A DNA stretch of 64,000 nucleotides from Parahaliea mediterranea (GTDB lineage: Bacteria > Pseudomonadota > Gammaproteobacteria > Pseudomonadales > Halieaceae), in assembly GCF_003402235.1 (NCBI RefSeq), contig NZ_QEWO01000001.1:992001-1056000 (forward strand). The letters run 5' to 3'. The position numbers and the translations under genes are program-made. Below the pieces are notes generated by a model. That model saw only the letters and a program-made list of their open reading frames with translations, was not told where the DNA came from and ran no database searches. Below are positions 35,599 to 45,171 of this stretch, piece by piece (the stretch's first letter is position 1; each line of letters begins with the position of its first letter).

Positions 35599-36840
35599 TT
35601 AGGCAGGTGATTGGTCCTGAGGTTCCTTGGCCAGGCCAAAGGATGAGTGCAATGCACGCACCGCCAGCTCCAGGAACTTCTCTTCGATGATCACGGAAAT
35701 CTTGATTTCGGATGTGGTGATCATCTGAATATTGATGCCAACTTCGGCCAGCGCGGCAAAGGCCTGACTGGCAACACCGGCGTGCGAGCGCATGCCAACG
35801 CCAACCACTGAGACTTTGGCGATTTTGCTGTCGGAACGCACTTCGCGGGCGTTGATGTCCTCGGCCACCTGCTTCAGCACGTCCTGGGCGCGGGTCAGGT
35901 CGCCGCGGGCCACGGTGAAGGTGAAGTCGGTGGTTTTGTCGTCCGCCACGTTCTGGACGATGACGTCCACTTCGATGTTGGCATCGCCAATGGGGCCCAG
36001 GATGCGGTGGGCGATGCCCGGCATGTCGGGTACACCGACGACGGTCAGCTTGGCTTCGTCGCGATTGAAGGCAATGCCTGCAATTGTCGGGGTTTCCATT
36101 TGCGAACTGTCCTCCAGCGCAATCAGTGTGCCCGGGCCTTCCTGGAAGCTGTGCAGAACCCGCAGCGGAACGTTGTACTTGCCGGCAAATTCCACCGCGC
36201 GAATCTGCAGGACCTTGGAGCCCATGCTGGCCATTTCCAGCATTTCCTCGAAGGTGATGCGGTCCAGGCGCCGGGCGCCGTCCACCACACGCGGGTCGGT
36301 GGTGTATACGCCGTCCACGTCGGTGTAGATCTGGCACTCGTCGGCCTTCAGCGCCGCCGCCAGGGCCACTGCGGTGGTATCGGAGCCGCCGCGACCAAGG
36401 GTGGTGATGTTGCCCTGCTCGTCCACGCCCTGGAAGCCGGCCACCACAACCACGTAGCCTTCGTCCAGTTCGGCGTGCAGGCGCTCGTCGTCAATGTCAC
36501 GGATGCGGGCCTTGGTGTGGGCATCGTCGGTCAGGATGCGCACCTGGCTGCCGTTGTAGCTTTTGGCCTTCACGCCGCGCTCGTTCAGGGCCATGGACAA
36601 CAGGGCGGTGGTCACCTGCTCGCCGGTGGATACCAGCACGTCCAGTTCCCGGGGCACGGGGCGGTCCTGCACTTCGTGGGCCAGGGCAATCAGGCGGTTG
36701 GTTTCGCCGCTCATGGCCGACACGACAACCACCACGCTGTGGCCGTCGCCGCGGAAACGCGCAACCTTGTCGGCCACTTGCTCGATGCGCTCGATGGTGC
36801 CGACAGAGGTTCCGCCGAATTTTTGTACGATCAGGCTCAT
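35599..36840 (-). CDS. lysC: aspartate kinase LysC
   Basis: 413-residue aspartokinase of the Pseudomonas alpha/beta type. Seen: VQKFGGTSVG at the N-terminus, GRGGSDTTAVALAAAL near 155, and two ACT domains after residue 265 (VVGVPDMPGIAHRIL and VSVVGVGMRSHAGVA) for lysine/threonine feedback. An internal start producing the beta chain is possible in this type. Lies between alaS (98 bases) and csrA (170 bases). Confidence 0.96.
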   Translation of the reverse strand: MSLIVQKFGGTSVGTIERIEQVADKVARFRGDGHSVVVVVSAMSGETNRLIALAHEVQDRPVPRELDVLVSTGEQVTTALLSMALNERGVKAKSYNGSQVRILTDDAHTKARIRDIDDERLHAELDEGYVVVVAGFQGVDEQGNITTLGRGGSDTTAVALAAALKADECQIYTDVDGVYTTDPRVVDGARRLDRITFEEMLEMASMGSKVLQIRAVEFAGKYNVPLRVLHSFQEGPGTLIALEDSSQMETPTIAGIAFNRDEAKLTVVGVPDMPGIAHRILGPIGDANIEVDVIVQNVADDKTTDFTFTVARGDLTRAQDVLKQVAEDINAREVRSDSKIAKVSVVGVGMRSHAGVASQAFAALAEVGINIQMITTSEIKISVIIEEKFLELAVRALHSSFGLAKEPQDQSPA

Positions 36841-36938
36841 GCGCTCGTTCTGGGCCCGGGTGGCAAAGGGGCGCCATTTAACACCAATAGGACGCCCGTG
36901 AAAACCGGCAATAGTGCGAAATGGGATGAGGGTCCGCT

Positions 36939-39542
36939 TTAGCCCGCCAGTGTAGCCGCCACCCAGTCGGGCACGGTGTTCAGGGTATCGGCCAGGGCCG
37001 CCACATCGGTGCCGCCGCCCTGGGCCATGTCCGGGCGGCCGCCGCCCTTGCCGCCCAGGCGACCGGCAAACTCCTTCATCAGGTCGCCGGCCTTCACGCG
37101 GCTGGTGAGGTCTTTGGTGACGCCGGCGGCCAGGGCAATTTTGTCGCCGTCCACCGCGGCCAGCAGGATGATGCCGCTGCCGAGCTTGTTCTTGACCTGG
37201 TCCAGCGTGTCGCGCAGGGATTTGGCATCCGCCCCTTCCACGTTGGCGGCCAGCACTTTCACGCCGTCCACCTCCACGGCGGAGCTGGTGAGGTCACCGC
37301 CGGCGGAGGTAGCCAGTTTCTGCTTGAGGCGTGCGACTTCTTTTTCCAGCTCGCGAGCCTCATTGCGCAGGGCACCGACCTTGGCAACCACGTTGTCGCG
37401 GTTGCCTTTGACGGCGTCGCACACTTGCGCCAGGCGCTCGTCCACCGACGCGATGGCCGCCAGGGCACCGGCGCCGGTAACCGCCTCGATGCGGCGCACG
37501 CCAGAGGCAATGCCGGATTCCGAGGTGATGCGCATCAGGCCGATATCACCGGTGCGCGCCACGTGGGTACCGCCACACAGTTCCACCGAGAAGTCGTCCT
37601 CGCCCATGGCCAGCACCCGCACTTCGTCGCCGTATTTCTCGCCGAACAGGGCCATGGCGCCGGCTTCCATGGCGGCCTCCATGCTCATCAGGCGGGTGGA
37701 TACGGCGGTGTTGGCGCGAATCTGGGCGTTCACCAACTGCTCGATGGCTTTCAGTTCGTCGGCCTTGACGGCCTCGAAGTGGGAGAAATCAAAGCGCAGG
37801 CGCTCGGAGTCCACCAGCGAGCCCTTCTGGGTGACATGCTCGCCCAGTACCTGGCGCAGGGCCGCATGCAGCAGGTGGGTGGCGGAGTGATTGAGGCGGG
37901 TGCGCTGGCGCACACTGCCATCCACCGCTGCCTGCAAGGTGGCGCCGGTCGCCACGGACCCTTCCAGCACTTTTACATGATGCAGGTGGTGGCCCTGCAC
38001 TTTGGTGGTGTCGTGCACTTCCAGGCGCAGGCCATCGGCGCTCAGGTAGCCGGTGTCGCCCACCTGGCCGCCGGATTCGCCGTAAAAGGGCGTGCGGTCC
38101 AGCACCACGACGCCAGTGTCATCGCAGCCCAGTGCGCCAACGGGTTCGCCATCCTTCAGCAGGGCGGTCACGCTGCCCTGCCCCACCAGGCTGTCGTAGC
38201 CGGTGAATTCGGTGCTGCCCTCCAGCTTCAATACGTCGTTGTAATCCACCTTGAAGCTGCCGCTTTCCTGGGAACGGCTGCGCTGCTCGGCCATGGCGGC
38301 TTCGTAGCCGGCAATGTCCAGAGTCAGGTCGCGCTCGCGGGCAATGTCGTTGGTGAGGTCCACCGGAAAGCCATAGGTGTCGTACAGCTTGAACACCACG
38401 GCACCGGGAATCTCACTGCCCTGCAAGCCTTCCAGTGCGTCGTTGAGGATGGCCAGGCCGTTGTCCAGGGTTTTGGCAAACTGCTCTTCTTCGTTCAGCA
38501 GGGCCTTTTCCACCTGGGGCTGCAGCTTCACCAGTTCCGGGTAGGCCTCGCCCATCTGCTCGGCCAGGGTAGCTACCAGCTGGTAAAAGAAGGGGCCGGT
38601 GGCGCCGAGCTTGTTGCCGTGGCGAATGGCGCGGCGAATGATGCGGCGCAGCACATAGCCGCGGCCTTCATTGCCGGGCATTACGCCGTCGCAGATCAGG
38701 AAGGCGCAGGAGCGGATGTGGTCGGCGATGACCTTGAGGGAGTTGTGCTCCAGGTCGCTCACGCCCAGCACCTTGGCGGCGGCGCGAATCAGGGCCTGGA
38801 ACAGGTCGATCTCGTAGTTGCTGTGCACGCCCTGCATGACCGCGGCGATGCGCTCAAGGCCCATGCCAGTGTCCACCGAGGGCGCCGGCAGCGGGTGCAT
38901 TTCGCCGCTGCTGTCGCGGTTGAACTGCATGAACACCAGGTTCCAGATCTCAATGTAGCGATCCAGGTCGTCGTCGGGGCTGCCGGGGGGGCCGCCGGGC
39001 ACGTCCTCACCGTGGTCGTAGAAAATCTCGGAACAGGGGCCGCAGGGGCCGGTGTCGCCCATCTGCCAGAAGTTGTCTTCGTCCAGGCGCGAGATGCGCT
39101 CTTTCGGAAAGCCTATGTCGTCAATCCAGATCTGCTCTGCTTCGTCATCGGAGATATGGCAGGTCACCCACAGGCGTTCCTTCGGCAGCTTGAGCTCCTC
39201 GGTGAGGAACTGCCAGGCAAAGCGGATGGCGTCGCGCTTGAAGTAATCGCCAAAGCTGAAGTTGCCCAGCATTTCGAAGAAGGTGTGGTGGCGGGCGGTG
39301 TAGCCGACGTTTTCCAGGTCGTTATGCTTGCCGCCGGCACGCACGCAGCGCTGGCTGCTGGCCGCGCGGTTGTAGGGGCGCGGGTCGTTGCCAAGGAAGG
39401 TGTCCTTGAACTGGTTCATGCCCGCATTGGTAAACAGCAGGGTCGGGTCGTTGCCGGGCACCAGTGAGCTGGAAGGCACACGGGTGTGGCCCTGGCGCTC
39501 AAAGTAACTCAGGAAAGCTTCGCGTATCGCTACGGTCTTCAT
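36939..39542 (-). CDS. alaS: alanyl-tRNA synthetase
   Basis: Charges tRNA-Ala. 867 residues with the class II catalytic core at the N-terminus ([32 protein letters not shown]), the editing domain motifs HSATHLLH and CGGTH, and a C-terminal C-Ala domain after about residue 740. Full length with intact metal-binding Cys/His. Part of the conserved alaS-lysC-csrA order. ATG at 39542 with GAGA before it. Confidence 0.98.
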   Translation of the reverse strand: MKTVAIREAFLSYFERQGHTRVPSSSLVPGNDPTLLFTNAGMNQFKDTFLGNDPRPYNRAASSQRCVRAGGKHNDLENVGYTARHHTFFEMLGNFSFGDYFKRDAIRFAWQFLTEELKLPKERLWVTCHISDDEAEQIWIDDIGFPKERISRLDEDNFWQMGDTGPCGPCSEIFYDHGEDVPGGPPGSPDDDLDRYIEIWNLVFMQFNRDSSGEMHPLPAPSVDTGMGLERIAAVMQGVHSNYEIDLFQALIRAAAKVLGVSDLEHNSLKVIADHIRSCAFLICDGVMPGNEGRGYVLRRIIRRAIRHGNKLGATGPFFYQLVATLAEQMGEAYPELVKLQPQVEKALLNEEEQFAKTLDNGLAILNDALEGLQGSEIPGAVVFKLYDTYGFPVDLTNDIARERDLTLDIAGYEAAMAEQRSRSQESGSFKVDYNDVLKLEGSTEFTGYDSLVGQGSVTALLKDGEPVGALGCDDTGVVVLDRTPFYGESGGQVGDTGYLSADGLRLEVHDTTKVQGHHLHHVKVLEGSVATGATLQAAVDGSVRQRTRLNHSATHLLHAALRQVLGEHVTQKGSLVDSERLRFDFSHFEAVKADELKAIEQLVNAQIRANTAVSTRLMSMEAAMEAGAMALFGEKYGDEVRVLAMGEDDFSVELCGGTHVARTGDIGLMRITSESGIASGVRRIEAVTGAGALAAIASVDERLAQVCDAVKGNRDNVVAKVGALRNEARELEKEVARLKQKLATSAGGDLTSSAVEVDGVKVLAANVEGADAKSLRDTLDQVKNKLGSGIILLAAVDGDKIALAAGVTKDLTSRVKAGDLMKEFAGRLGGKGGGRPDMAQGGGTDVAALADTLNTVPDWVAATLAG

Positions 39543-39573
39543 AGGGGATCTCTACCGGATTTAAGGTGCGGGC

Positions 39574-39921
39574 TCAGCCCAGCATGCGCGCTTCGGCCAG
39601 GGTCGAGCCGGCCAGGATGTGCAGGTGCAGGTGGAACACCGTCTGCCCCGCCCCGCTGCCATTGTTGACGATCAGGCGGAAGGCATCACCCACCCCCAGC
39701 TGTTTGGCCACCTTGCCGGCGGCCAGCATCAAATGCCCCAGCAGGGCCTGGTCGTCGGGCTCGGCGTCGGACAGCTTGACGATGGGCTTTTTCGGGATCA
39801 CCAGCACATGCACCGGCGCCTGCGGGTGGATGTCGTTGATCGCCACGCAGTGTTCGTCCTCGTAGACGAAATCGGTGGGAATTTCGCCGCTGATGATCTT
39901 GCCGAAGATGGTGTCTGACAT
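39574..39921 (-). CDS. hinT: HinT family purine nucleoside phosphoramidase
   Basis: 115-residue HIT protein with the complete histidine triad VFHLHLHILAG and the HinT-type start (FGKIISGEIPTDFVYEDE). Hydrolyses AMP-lysine or AMP-NH2-type phosphoramidates. It is 31 bases upstream of alaS and 10 bases after the Trm112-like gene, so likely in one transcript with both. Confidence 0.93.
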   Translation of the reverse strand: MSDTIFGKIISGEIPTDFVYEDEHCVAINDIHPQAPVHVLVIPKKPIVKLSDAEPDDQALLGHLMLAAGKVAKQLGVGDAFRLIVNNGSGAGQTVFHLHLHILAGSTLAEARMLG

Positions 39922-39931
39922 GCTTCCCCCC

Positions 39932-40117
39932 TCAGCCGAGCTTTTCGTCGGCGGTCAGTTGGCGGGCCTCGCTCTCCAGCATTACCGGAATGCCGTCGCG
40001 CACCGGGTAGGCCAGGCCAGAGGCCTTGCACACCAGTTCTTCTTTGTCGCGGTCGTACGCCAGGGGCGCCTTGCTCACCGGGCACACCAGGATACTCAAC
40101 AGCTTGTCGTCAATCAT
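39932..40117 (-). CDS. Trm112-like zinc-ribbon protein (YcaR family)
   Basis: 61-residue protein with [35 protein letters not shown], the YcaR/Trm112 signature. The Cys-x-x-x pattern is reduced to single Cys residues at each half, as in many bacterial members. Function in bacteria is unclear; eukaryotic Trm112 activates methyltransferases. It is 80 bases downstream of a methyltransferase gene on the same strand. Confidence 0.85.
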   Translation of the reverse strand: MIDDKLLSILVCPVSKAPLAYDRDKEELVCKASGLAYPVRDGIPVMLESEARQLTADEKLG

Positions 40118-40197
40118 GACGGCCTCTGCGGGTCAAAAAATGGGCGGCCATTATACGGGTTTTGCCCTCCGGTGGCAGTGCCCGGCGGCAGCTCGCC

Positions 40198-40866
40198 TCA
40201 AGCCGGCCCCGGCGCCAAACAACGCAGCAGGTGGAAGACCTTCTGCACCGTCTCGCCGCTATTGCTCTCACCCGCCTCCCGGTAAACCTGGTGGTCGATA
40301 GCGGCGAACCCCGCCGCCTGGAGCATCGAGATGCCCTGCGCGGCGTCATAAAGGCGAAAACCGTGGCGCGTGAAAGGCAAGGTGGACATGAAGCCGGCAT
40401 CACCATAAGCCAGGCACAGCGCTCCTCCGAAGCGCAGGCAGCGGCGCAGCTGCTGCAGGTGGTCCAGCGGGCGCGCCCAGAAATACAGGGTATTGACGCA
40501 AAGCACCCGGTCGAAGGTGTCGCTGGCAAAGGGCGGAGCGTGGGAGCTGCCCAGTCGAAAGTCGGCCTCGCCGGCGGCGACCAGGCCGGCATGGCTGCCC
40601 CGGGCCCGCGCCACCATTGCCGGGGAGATATCAAGGCCTGTGTAGTGGATGTTCGCCACCCGGGCCCGCAGCCGCTCCAGATGCTCAGCACCACCCGGCC
40701 CTACTTCCAGCAGGCGCTCTCCGTCTTGCGGGCCAAGCCAGGCCAGTGCCGAGTCAATCAGGCCGGCATTGGCGCGAGCCATGCGCTGCGCCGTGGCATC
40801 GGCCAATGCGCCCTGGGGGCAGCTCAGTTGCCGGGCGGTCACGGCGGGGTCCTGAGGTTGTGGCAT
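40198..40866 (-). CDS. class I SAM-dependent methyltransferase
   Basis: 222 residues from the ATG at 40866; a longer frame to 41004 overlaps greB and is unlikely. Motif I is LLEVGPGGAEHLERL, motif II region TGLDISPAM, and post-I VLCVNTLYFW typical of Methyltransf_11. Substrate unknown. The Trm112-like gene downstream is a possible activating partner by analogy with eukaryotes. Divergent from greB. Confidence 0.83.
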   Translation of the reverse strand: MPQPQDPAVTARQLSCPQGALADATAQRMARANAGLIDSALAWLGPQDGERLLEVGPGGAEHLERLRARVANIHYTGLDISPAMVARARGSHAGLVAAGEADFRLGSSHAPPFASDTFDRVLCVNTLYFWARPLDHLQQLRRCLRFGGALCLAYGDAGFMSTLPFTRHGFRLYDAAQGISMLQAAGFAAIDHQVYREAGESNSGETVQKVFHLLRCLAPGPA

Positions 40867-40966
40867 GTGTACACTCCTGATGTTGGTCAACCACAGGCTA
40901 AAACCTTCCCCCGGGAGGAAGGCAAGCGCTGGCACCAAAGTACAAGCCGGAATTAGAATGCCCGCC

Positions 40967-41470
40967 ATGAGCAGATACCGACCACCACGCCGCCGCGGCT
41001 CCACCTACATCACCCCCGAGGGGGAGGCCGCCCTGCGGGCGGAGCTGCACCAGCTGTGGAAGATCGAGCGCCCCACTGTGACCCAGGCCGTGCACGAAGC
41101 CGCCAAAAATGGCGACCGCTCCGAGAACGGCGATTACATCTACGGCAAGCGGCGCCTGCGGGAGATCGACGCCCGGGTGCGCTTCCTGAACAAGCGCCTG
41201 GACGAGCTGAAGGTGGTGGACCGCGCGCCGGACAATACCGCCAAGGTGTACTTTGGCGCCTGGGTGACCCTGGAGGACGAGGCCGGCGAGGAACAGCAAT
41301 GGCGCATTGTCGGGCCCGACGAGTTCGACCTGGCCGCCGGCAAGCTGAGCATGGACTCCCCCATGGCCCGGGCCATGCTGGGCCGCGCCCTGGACGACGA
41401 GGTGACCGTGCGCAGCCCCACCGGGGAGCGCCACTTCTACATTACGGCCATCCGCTATAAGCCTGCCTGA
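40967..41470 (+). CDS. greB: transcription elongation factor GreB
   Basis: 167 residues. Rescues backtracked RNA polymerase by stimulating transcript cleavage. Coiled-coil N-domain with the acidic tip NGDRSENGDYIYGK and RLREIDARVRFL, then the FKBP-like C-domain (SPMARAMLGR ... SPTGERHFYI). ENGDYIYGK distinguishes GreB from GreA. Start ATG at 40967. Confidence 0.95.
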   Translation: MSRYRPPRRRGSTYITPEGEAALRAELHQLWKIERPTVTQAVHEAAKNGDRSENGDYIYGKRRLREIDARVRFLNKRLDELKVVDRAPDNTAKVYFGAWVTLEDEAGEEQQWRIVGPDEFDLAAGKLSMDSPMARAMLGRALDDEVTVRSPTGERHFYITAIRYKPA

Positions 41471-41513
41471 ATCCGGACTGCGCCACCGCTATAACAAGAA
41501 CAAGGAGCGCCCC

Positions 41514-42842
41514 GTGACCCGCGATACCCCCGACTCCCGCCAGGCCCACTACGCCCTGGCCCTGCTGCTGTTGGCCTACATCCTGTCCTTTGTCGATCGC
41601 AACGTGATGGCGGTGCTGATTGGCCCCATCCGCGACGAGTTTGCCATCAGCGACTTCCAGTACAGCCTGCTGCACGGCTTCGCCTTCTCCATGTTCTATA
41701 TTGTGCTGGGGTTGCCGATTGCCCGCCTGGCCGACCGCCACAACCGGGTGCGCATTATCAGCGTGGGCATTTTCCTGTGGAGCCTGATGACCTGCCTGTG
41801 CGGCGCCGCGCGCAGTTTTGGCACGCTATTTATGGCACGCATTGGCGTGGGCGTAGGTGAGGCGGCGCTGTCGCCAGCGGCTTTTTCACTGCTGAGCGAC
41901 CTGTTCCCTAAGGAAAAGCTGGCCCGCGCCCTGGCCATCTACAGCTTGGGCATTACCCTAGGCGGCGGCCTGGCCTACGTGCTGGGCGGCGCGGCCTATG
42001 CCTGGTTTGCCGGCATGGGCGAGCTGCGCCTGCCGCTGTTCGGCGCGGTCTCCCCCTGGCAGATGACCTTTATCGCGGTGGGTGCACCGGGCCTGGTGCT
42101 GACGCTGCTGCTGTTGCTGTTGAAGGAACCGCCGCGGCGCGGTGCCCTGCCCGCCGGCCCGGATACCGGCGCGAGCTTGGCCGAGGTAGGCCGGCAAATG
42201 CGGCGGCACTGGCTGGCCTACCTGGGCATTATCGGGCCGCTGTCGCTGCTGGCGGTGCTCGGCTACGGCACCATGGCCTGGTACCCGGAATACCTGATAC
42301 GCAGCTTTGGCATGGCCCGGGAAAACGCCGGCAGCACCTTCGGCACCCTGTTCCTGGTGGCCGGCAGCATCGGCACACTGGCGGCGGGCTGGTGCGTGGA
42401 GCCGCTGCACCGCCGCGGCTATGCCGATGCGCCAGTGCGGCTGATCGGGCTGATTGCCCTGCTGTGGATTGTGCCGGCCAGCCTGGGGCCACTGTCGCCC
42501 TCGGCCGGGCTGGCCCTGGCTGCGGCGGCGCCCATTGTGTTCTGCCTGAACGCCTACTATGGCGTGGGGGTGGCTGCCCTGCAGTTCATCACTCCCAACC
42601 CCATGCGGGCCCAGGTGTCCGCCCTGCTGCTGTTTAGCACCAACTTTTTCGGCCTGGCGCTGGGCCCCACGGCGGTGGCGGCGCTAACCGACTTCCTGTT
42701 TCAGGACGAACAGGCGCTCAACCAGTCACTGGCATTGCTGCCGTTGCTGGTCTGCCCGGCGGCAGCGGTGCTGGCGCTGGCCAGCCTGCAGGCATTTCGC
42801 GCCGCCGAGGCAGCCGTCACAGCAGAGGCTCCTGCAAGCTAG
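41514..42842 (+). CDS. Spinster-like MFS transporter
   Basis: 442-residue 12-helix carrier; GTG start with GGAG. Shares the family motifs of the 23345 and 57982 carriers: SFVDRNVMAVLIGPIRDEF, HGFAFSMFYIVLGLPIARLAD, RIGVGVGEAALSPAAF. Family members carry lipids or lipid-like organic anions. No enzyme partner; FecA-like receptor converges downstream. Substrate unknown. Confidence 0.85.
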   Translation: MTRDTPDSRQAHYALALLLLAYILSFVDRNVMAVLIGPIRDEFAISDFQYSLLHGFAFSMFYIVLGLPIARLADRHNRVRIISVGIFLWSLMTCLCGAARSFGTLFMARIGVGVGEAALSPAAFSLLSDLFPKEKLARALAIYSLGITLGGGLAYVLGGAAYAWFAGMGELRLPLFGAVSPWQMTFIAVGAPGLVLTLLLLLLKEPPRRGALPAGPDTGASLAEVGRQMRRHWLAYLGIIGPLSLLAVLGYGTMAWYPEYLIRSFGMARENAGSTFGTLFLVAGSIGTLAAGWCVEPLHRRGYADAPVRLIGLIALLWIVPASLGPLSPSAGLALAAAAPIVFCLNAYYGVGVAALQFITPNPMRAQVSALLLFSTNFFGLALGPTAVAALTDFLFQDEQALNQSLALLPLLVCPAAAVLALASLQAFRAAEAAVTAEAPAS

Positions 42843-42893
42843 CCCGGTGGGCAGGTACAGGCCCACGCCGCGCCGGCAGCCTGGGCACCGCCC

Positions 42894-45008
42894 TCAAAAT
42901 ACCCACTCCACCCCCACCGATGCCGTGCGCGGTTTGTTGGGCCGGGCGCCGTCGGGTTGGCGGGAGACGATGGCCTGCTCGTCAAACACATTCTCGATTT
43001 TCAGGTACACCGCGGTCTGCGGGTTGAATTCGAAGCGGCTGATGAAGTCCATCACGAACAGGTCTTCGCTGCGGTCGAAGCGGCTGCCGCCATTGTTGCA
43101 GCCGATGTCCATGCACATCTCGTCGATGTACTTGGCCACCACGTAGTTGTTCCAGCCCATGGCGGTTTCCAGGCCGGCGCGCAGGCTTAGGGTGTTTTCC
43201 GGCACCGAGGCCAGCTGGTCGCCGTCCTCAAAGCCCTCGGTGGGGTTGTCTTCGCTGATGGTGGCGTCGGTATAGGTGTACATCAGGTTCAGCGGGATGC
43301 TGATGCCGCCGGCGTCCAGGGCGGCGCCTACTTGCAGCTCCACGCCCTGAATCAGCGCCTCGCCAGTGTTGAAGGAGCCGGAGGTATCGCCATTGCTGCA
43401 GGGGCTGGCGTTGGAGCAGTTCTCGGTCTTGTTGTCGAAGTCGCTGTAGAAGCCGATCACTTCCAGGAACCAGTCGCCGTTGTAGCGAAAGCCGGCTTCC
43501 CAGTTGACGCTGGTTTCGGGCTCTTCGTTGTCCACCGCGCCGCCACCCAGGGGCGAGAAGCCCCGGTGCACACCCGCCAGCAGCTGCCAGTGGTTGCCCA
43601 ATTCATAGGTGAAGGAGGCGCCGGGCAGCCATTCGTCGCTGTTGTTGCTGCGGCGGCTGGGGCTGTCGCTGCGATCTTCGGTGGCATATTGGCGGCGGCT
43701 GGATTCCACGTCCTCGTAGCGCAGGGCCAGGTTCACTTCCATCACCGGGTTTACCTGCCAGGTGTCCACCAGCCACAGGCTGGTGGCGTCCGCCTCTTCC
43801 AGCCGGTTGTCGCTACCGGTGGCGGCCTCGGTCTCCACGTACACCAGTTGGCCATTGATCTGGTCGTAAATCTCCTCCGGCTGGAAGCGGTCCATCTCGT
43901 CTTCGTGCAGGCGGCCGCCGACGGCCACCTGGTGGGCGCCGAGGTCGAGGTCGAAGTTCAGATCGACGCCGCGGGATTCGTACTCACGGTTGTTGTGTTT
44001 GTAGGCCAGTCCCAAGGCATCCACAGTGCCATCGAGTATCCCCTGGGCCTCTGCGTCGCCACCGTTGGCGGCGCTCACAAGGCTGCCACCGCCGCCCAGT
44101 TTGAACCAGTCGCGGGCAAACTCGTTGTAATAGCCCGTGGCCGTCAGGTTGACCCGCTCATTCAGCGCCAGCCGGTACACCAGGCTGTAGCCCTGGTGAT
44201 CGTTGTCCATCTCATCGATGCTGGACAGGCCATAGCGGCGATTGGGGTCGCGGTCAAAATCGGCGTCGGTCAGGCCAAGGTAAGTCTCGTCGGAGGTCTC
44301 CTCGGAGTACTGGGCCTTGAACAGCAGGCTCTGGCGCTCGCCTTCCCAACCCAGTTTCAGCAGGTAGTCCTGGATGTCGTAACCGGAGTCGCGGCTGCTG
44401 CGGTCAATGTCCTTGAAGCCGTCGCTGCGGCGCTGGGCGGTTTCCAGCAGGAAGCCGAAGTCACCGGCGCGGCCGCCGAACGACGCCAGCAGGTCGGTTT
44501 CATTGTTCTCGCCGTAGCGGAAACTGATGCTGCCCTGGTTCTCCTGCGGGATTGGGGTCGACACCAGGTTGATCACGCCACCGGTAGTCTGGGGGCCATA
44601 GCGCAGCAGGGGCGCGCCCTTGAGCACTTCCACGCTGTGCATGCGCAGGGTGGTCGGAAAGTAGTAAGCCGCCGGATTGGAATACGGCGCCGGGGCAATC
44701 ATCACCCCATCCTCCATCAGCGTCACTTTTGACGCCCGCTCGGAGGTGGCGCCACGAATGCCGATGTTGGGCCGCAGGCCGTAACCGTCTTCCTCCTGGA
44801 TATAAATGCCAGGCACGGTTTTCAGCAGCTGGTTGATATCGTTGGCCGCCTCGATGCGGATTTGCTCGTTGTCCACCAGTGCGGCGGAGCCGGGCAGCTC
44901 ACGCACGGCATCGCGACTGCCAACGATAGTCAGCTCTTCCAGCGTTTGCGCGCTCATAACAGGTGTTGCCAGGCCGGCCAGCGCCAGCACAAGAATGCGT
45001 TGTTGCAT
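42894..45008 (-). CDS. FecA-like TonB-dependent receptor
   Basis: 704-residue outer-membrane receptor with signal peptide (about 1-20, ending VMSA), TonB-box region EELTIVGSRDAVRELPG, plug with IRGATSERASKVTLMEDGV, PAAYYFP and VEVLKGAPLLRYG, and a barrel ending in VGVEWVF. The plug strongly resembles the ferric-citrate-type FecA. A Fur box lies at 45082-45100 upstream. No FecIR or ABC-transporter genes are adjacent. Ferric-citrate substrate is inferred. Confidence 0.88.
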   Translation of the reverse strand: MQQRILVLALAGLATPVMSAQTLEELTIVGSRDAVRELPGSAALVDNEQIRIEAANDINQLLKTVPGIYIQEEDGYGLRPNIGIRGATSERASKVTLMEDGVMIAPAPYSNPAAYYFPTTLRMHSVEVLKGAPLLRYGPQTTGGVINLVSTPIPQENQGSISFRYGENNETDLLASFGGRAGDFGFLLETAQRRSDGFKDIDRSSRDSGYDIQDYLLKLGWEGERQSLLFKAQYSEETSDETYLGLTDADFDRDPNRRYGLSSIDEMDNDHQGYSLVYRLALNERVNLTATGYYNEFARDWFKLGGGGSLVSAANGGDAEAQGILDGTVDALGLAYKHNNREYESRGVDLNFDLDLGAHQVAVGGRLHEDEMDRFQPEEIYDQINGQLVYVETEAATGSDNRLEEADATSLWLVDTWQVNPVMEVNLALRYEDVESSRRQYATEDRSDSPSRRSNNSDEWLPGASFTYELGNHWQLLAGVHRGFSPLGGGAVDNEEPETSVNWEAGFRYNGDWFLEVIGFYSDFDNKTENCSNASPCSNGDTSGSFNTGEALIQGVELQVGAALDAGGISIPLNLMYTYTDATISEDNPTEGFEDGDQLASVPENTLSLRAGLETAMGWNNYVVAKYIDEMCMDIGCNNGGSRFDRSEDLFVMDFISRFEFNPQTAVYLKIENVFDEQAIVSRQPDGARPNKPRTASVGVEWVF

Positions 45009-45081
45009 GTGACTTCCCCACAGGTTGCGGCGAGTTGGGCTTGCGACCCCATCGCCTTCGTTATCCTGAGCGAAAGCTATT

Positions 45082-45100
45082 GCGATTCATTCTCACTATC
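45082..45100 (-). promoter_or_regulatory. Fur box upstream of the FecA-like receptor
   Basis: Minus strand GATAGTGAGAATGAATCGC: three hexamers close to GATAAT, the Fur consensus, 74 bases before the receptor start. Confidence 0.75.
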
Positions 45101-45171
45101 AATACTGATAGCTGGTTTTTTGGCCAAAACTGGTCATATCACCAAATTGCGCCCGGAGGCAGGCAGGATTT

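Noticed and set aside
37425-39467. 680-codon open frame opposite alaS
   Set aside because: Complementary strand of a clearly recognised alaS; low-complexity and no ribosome site.
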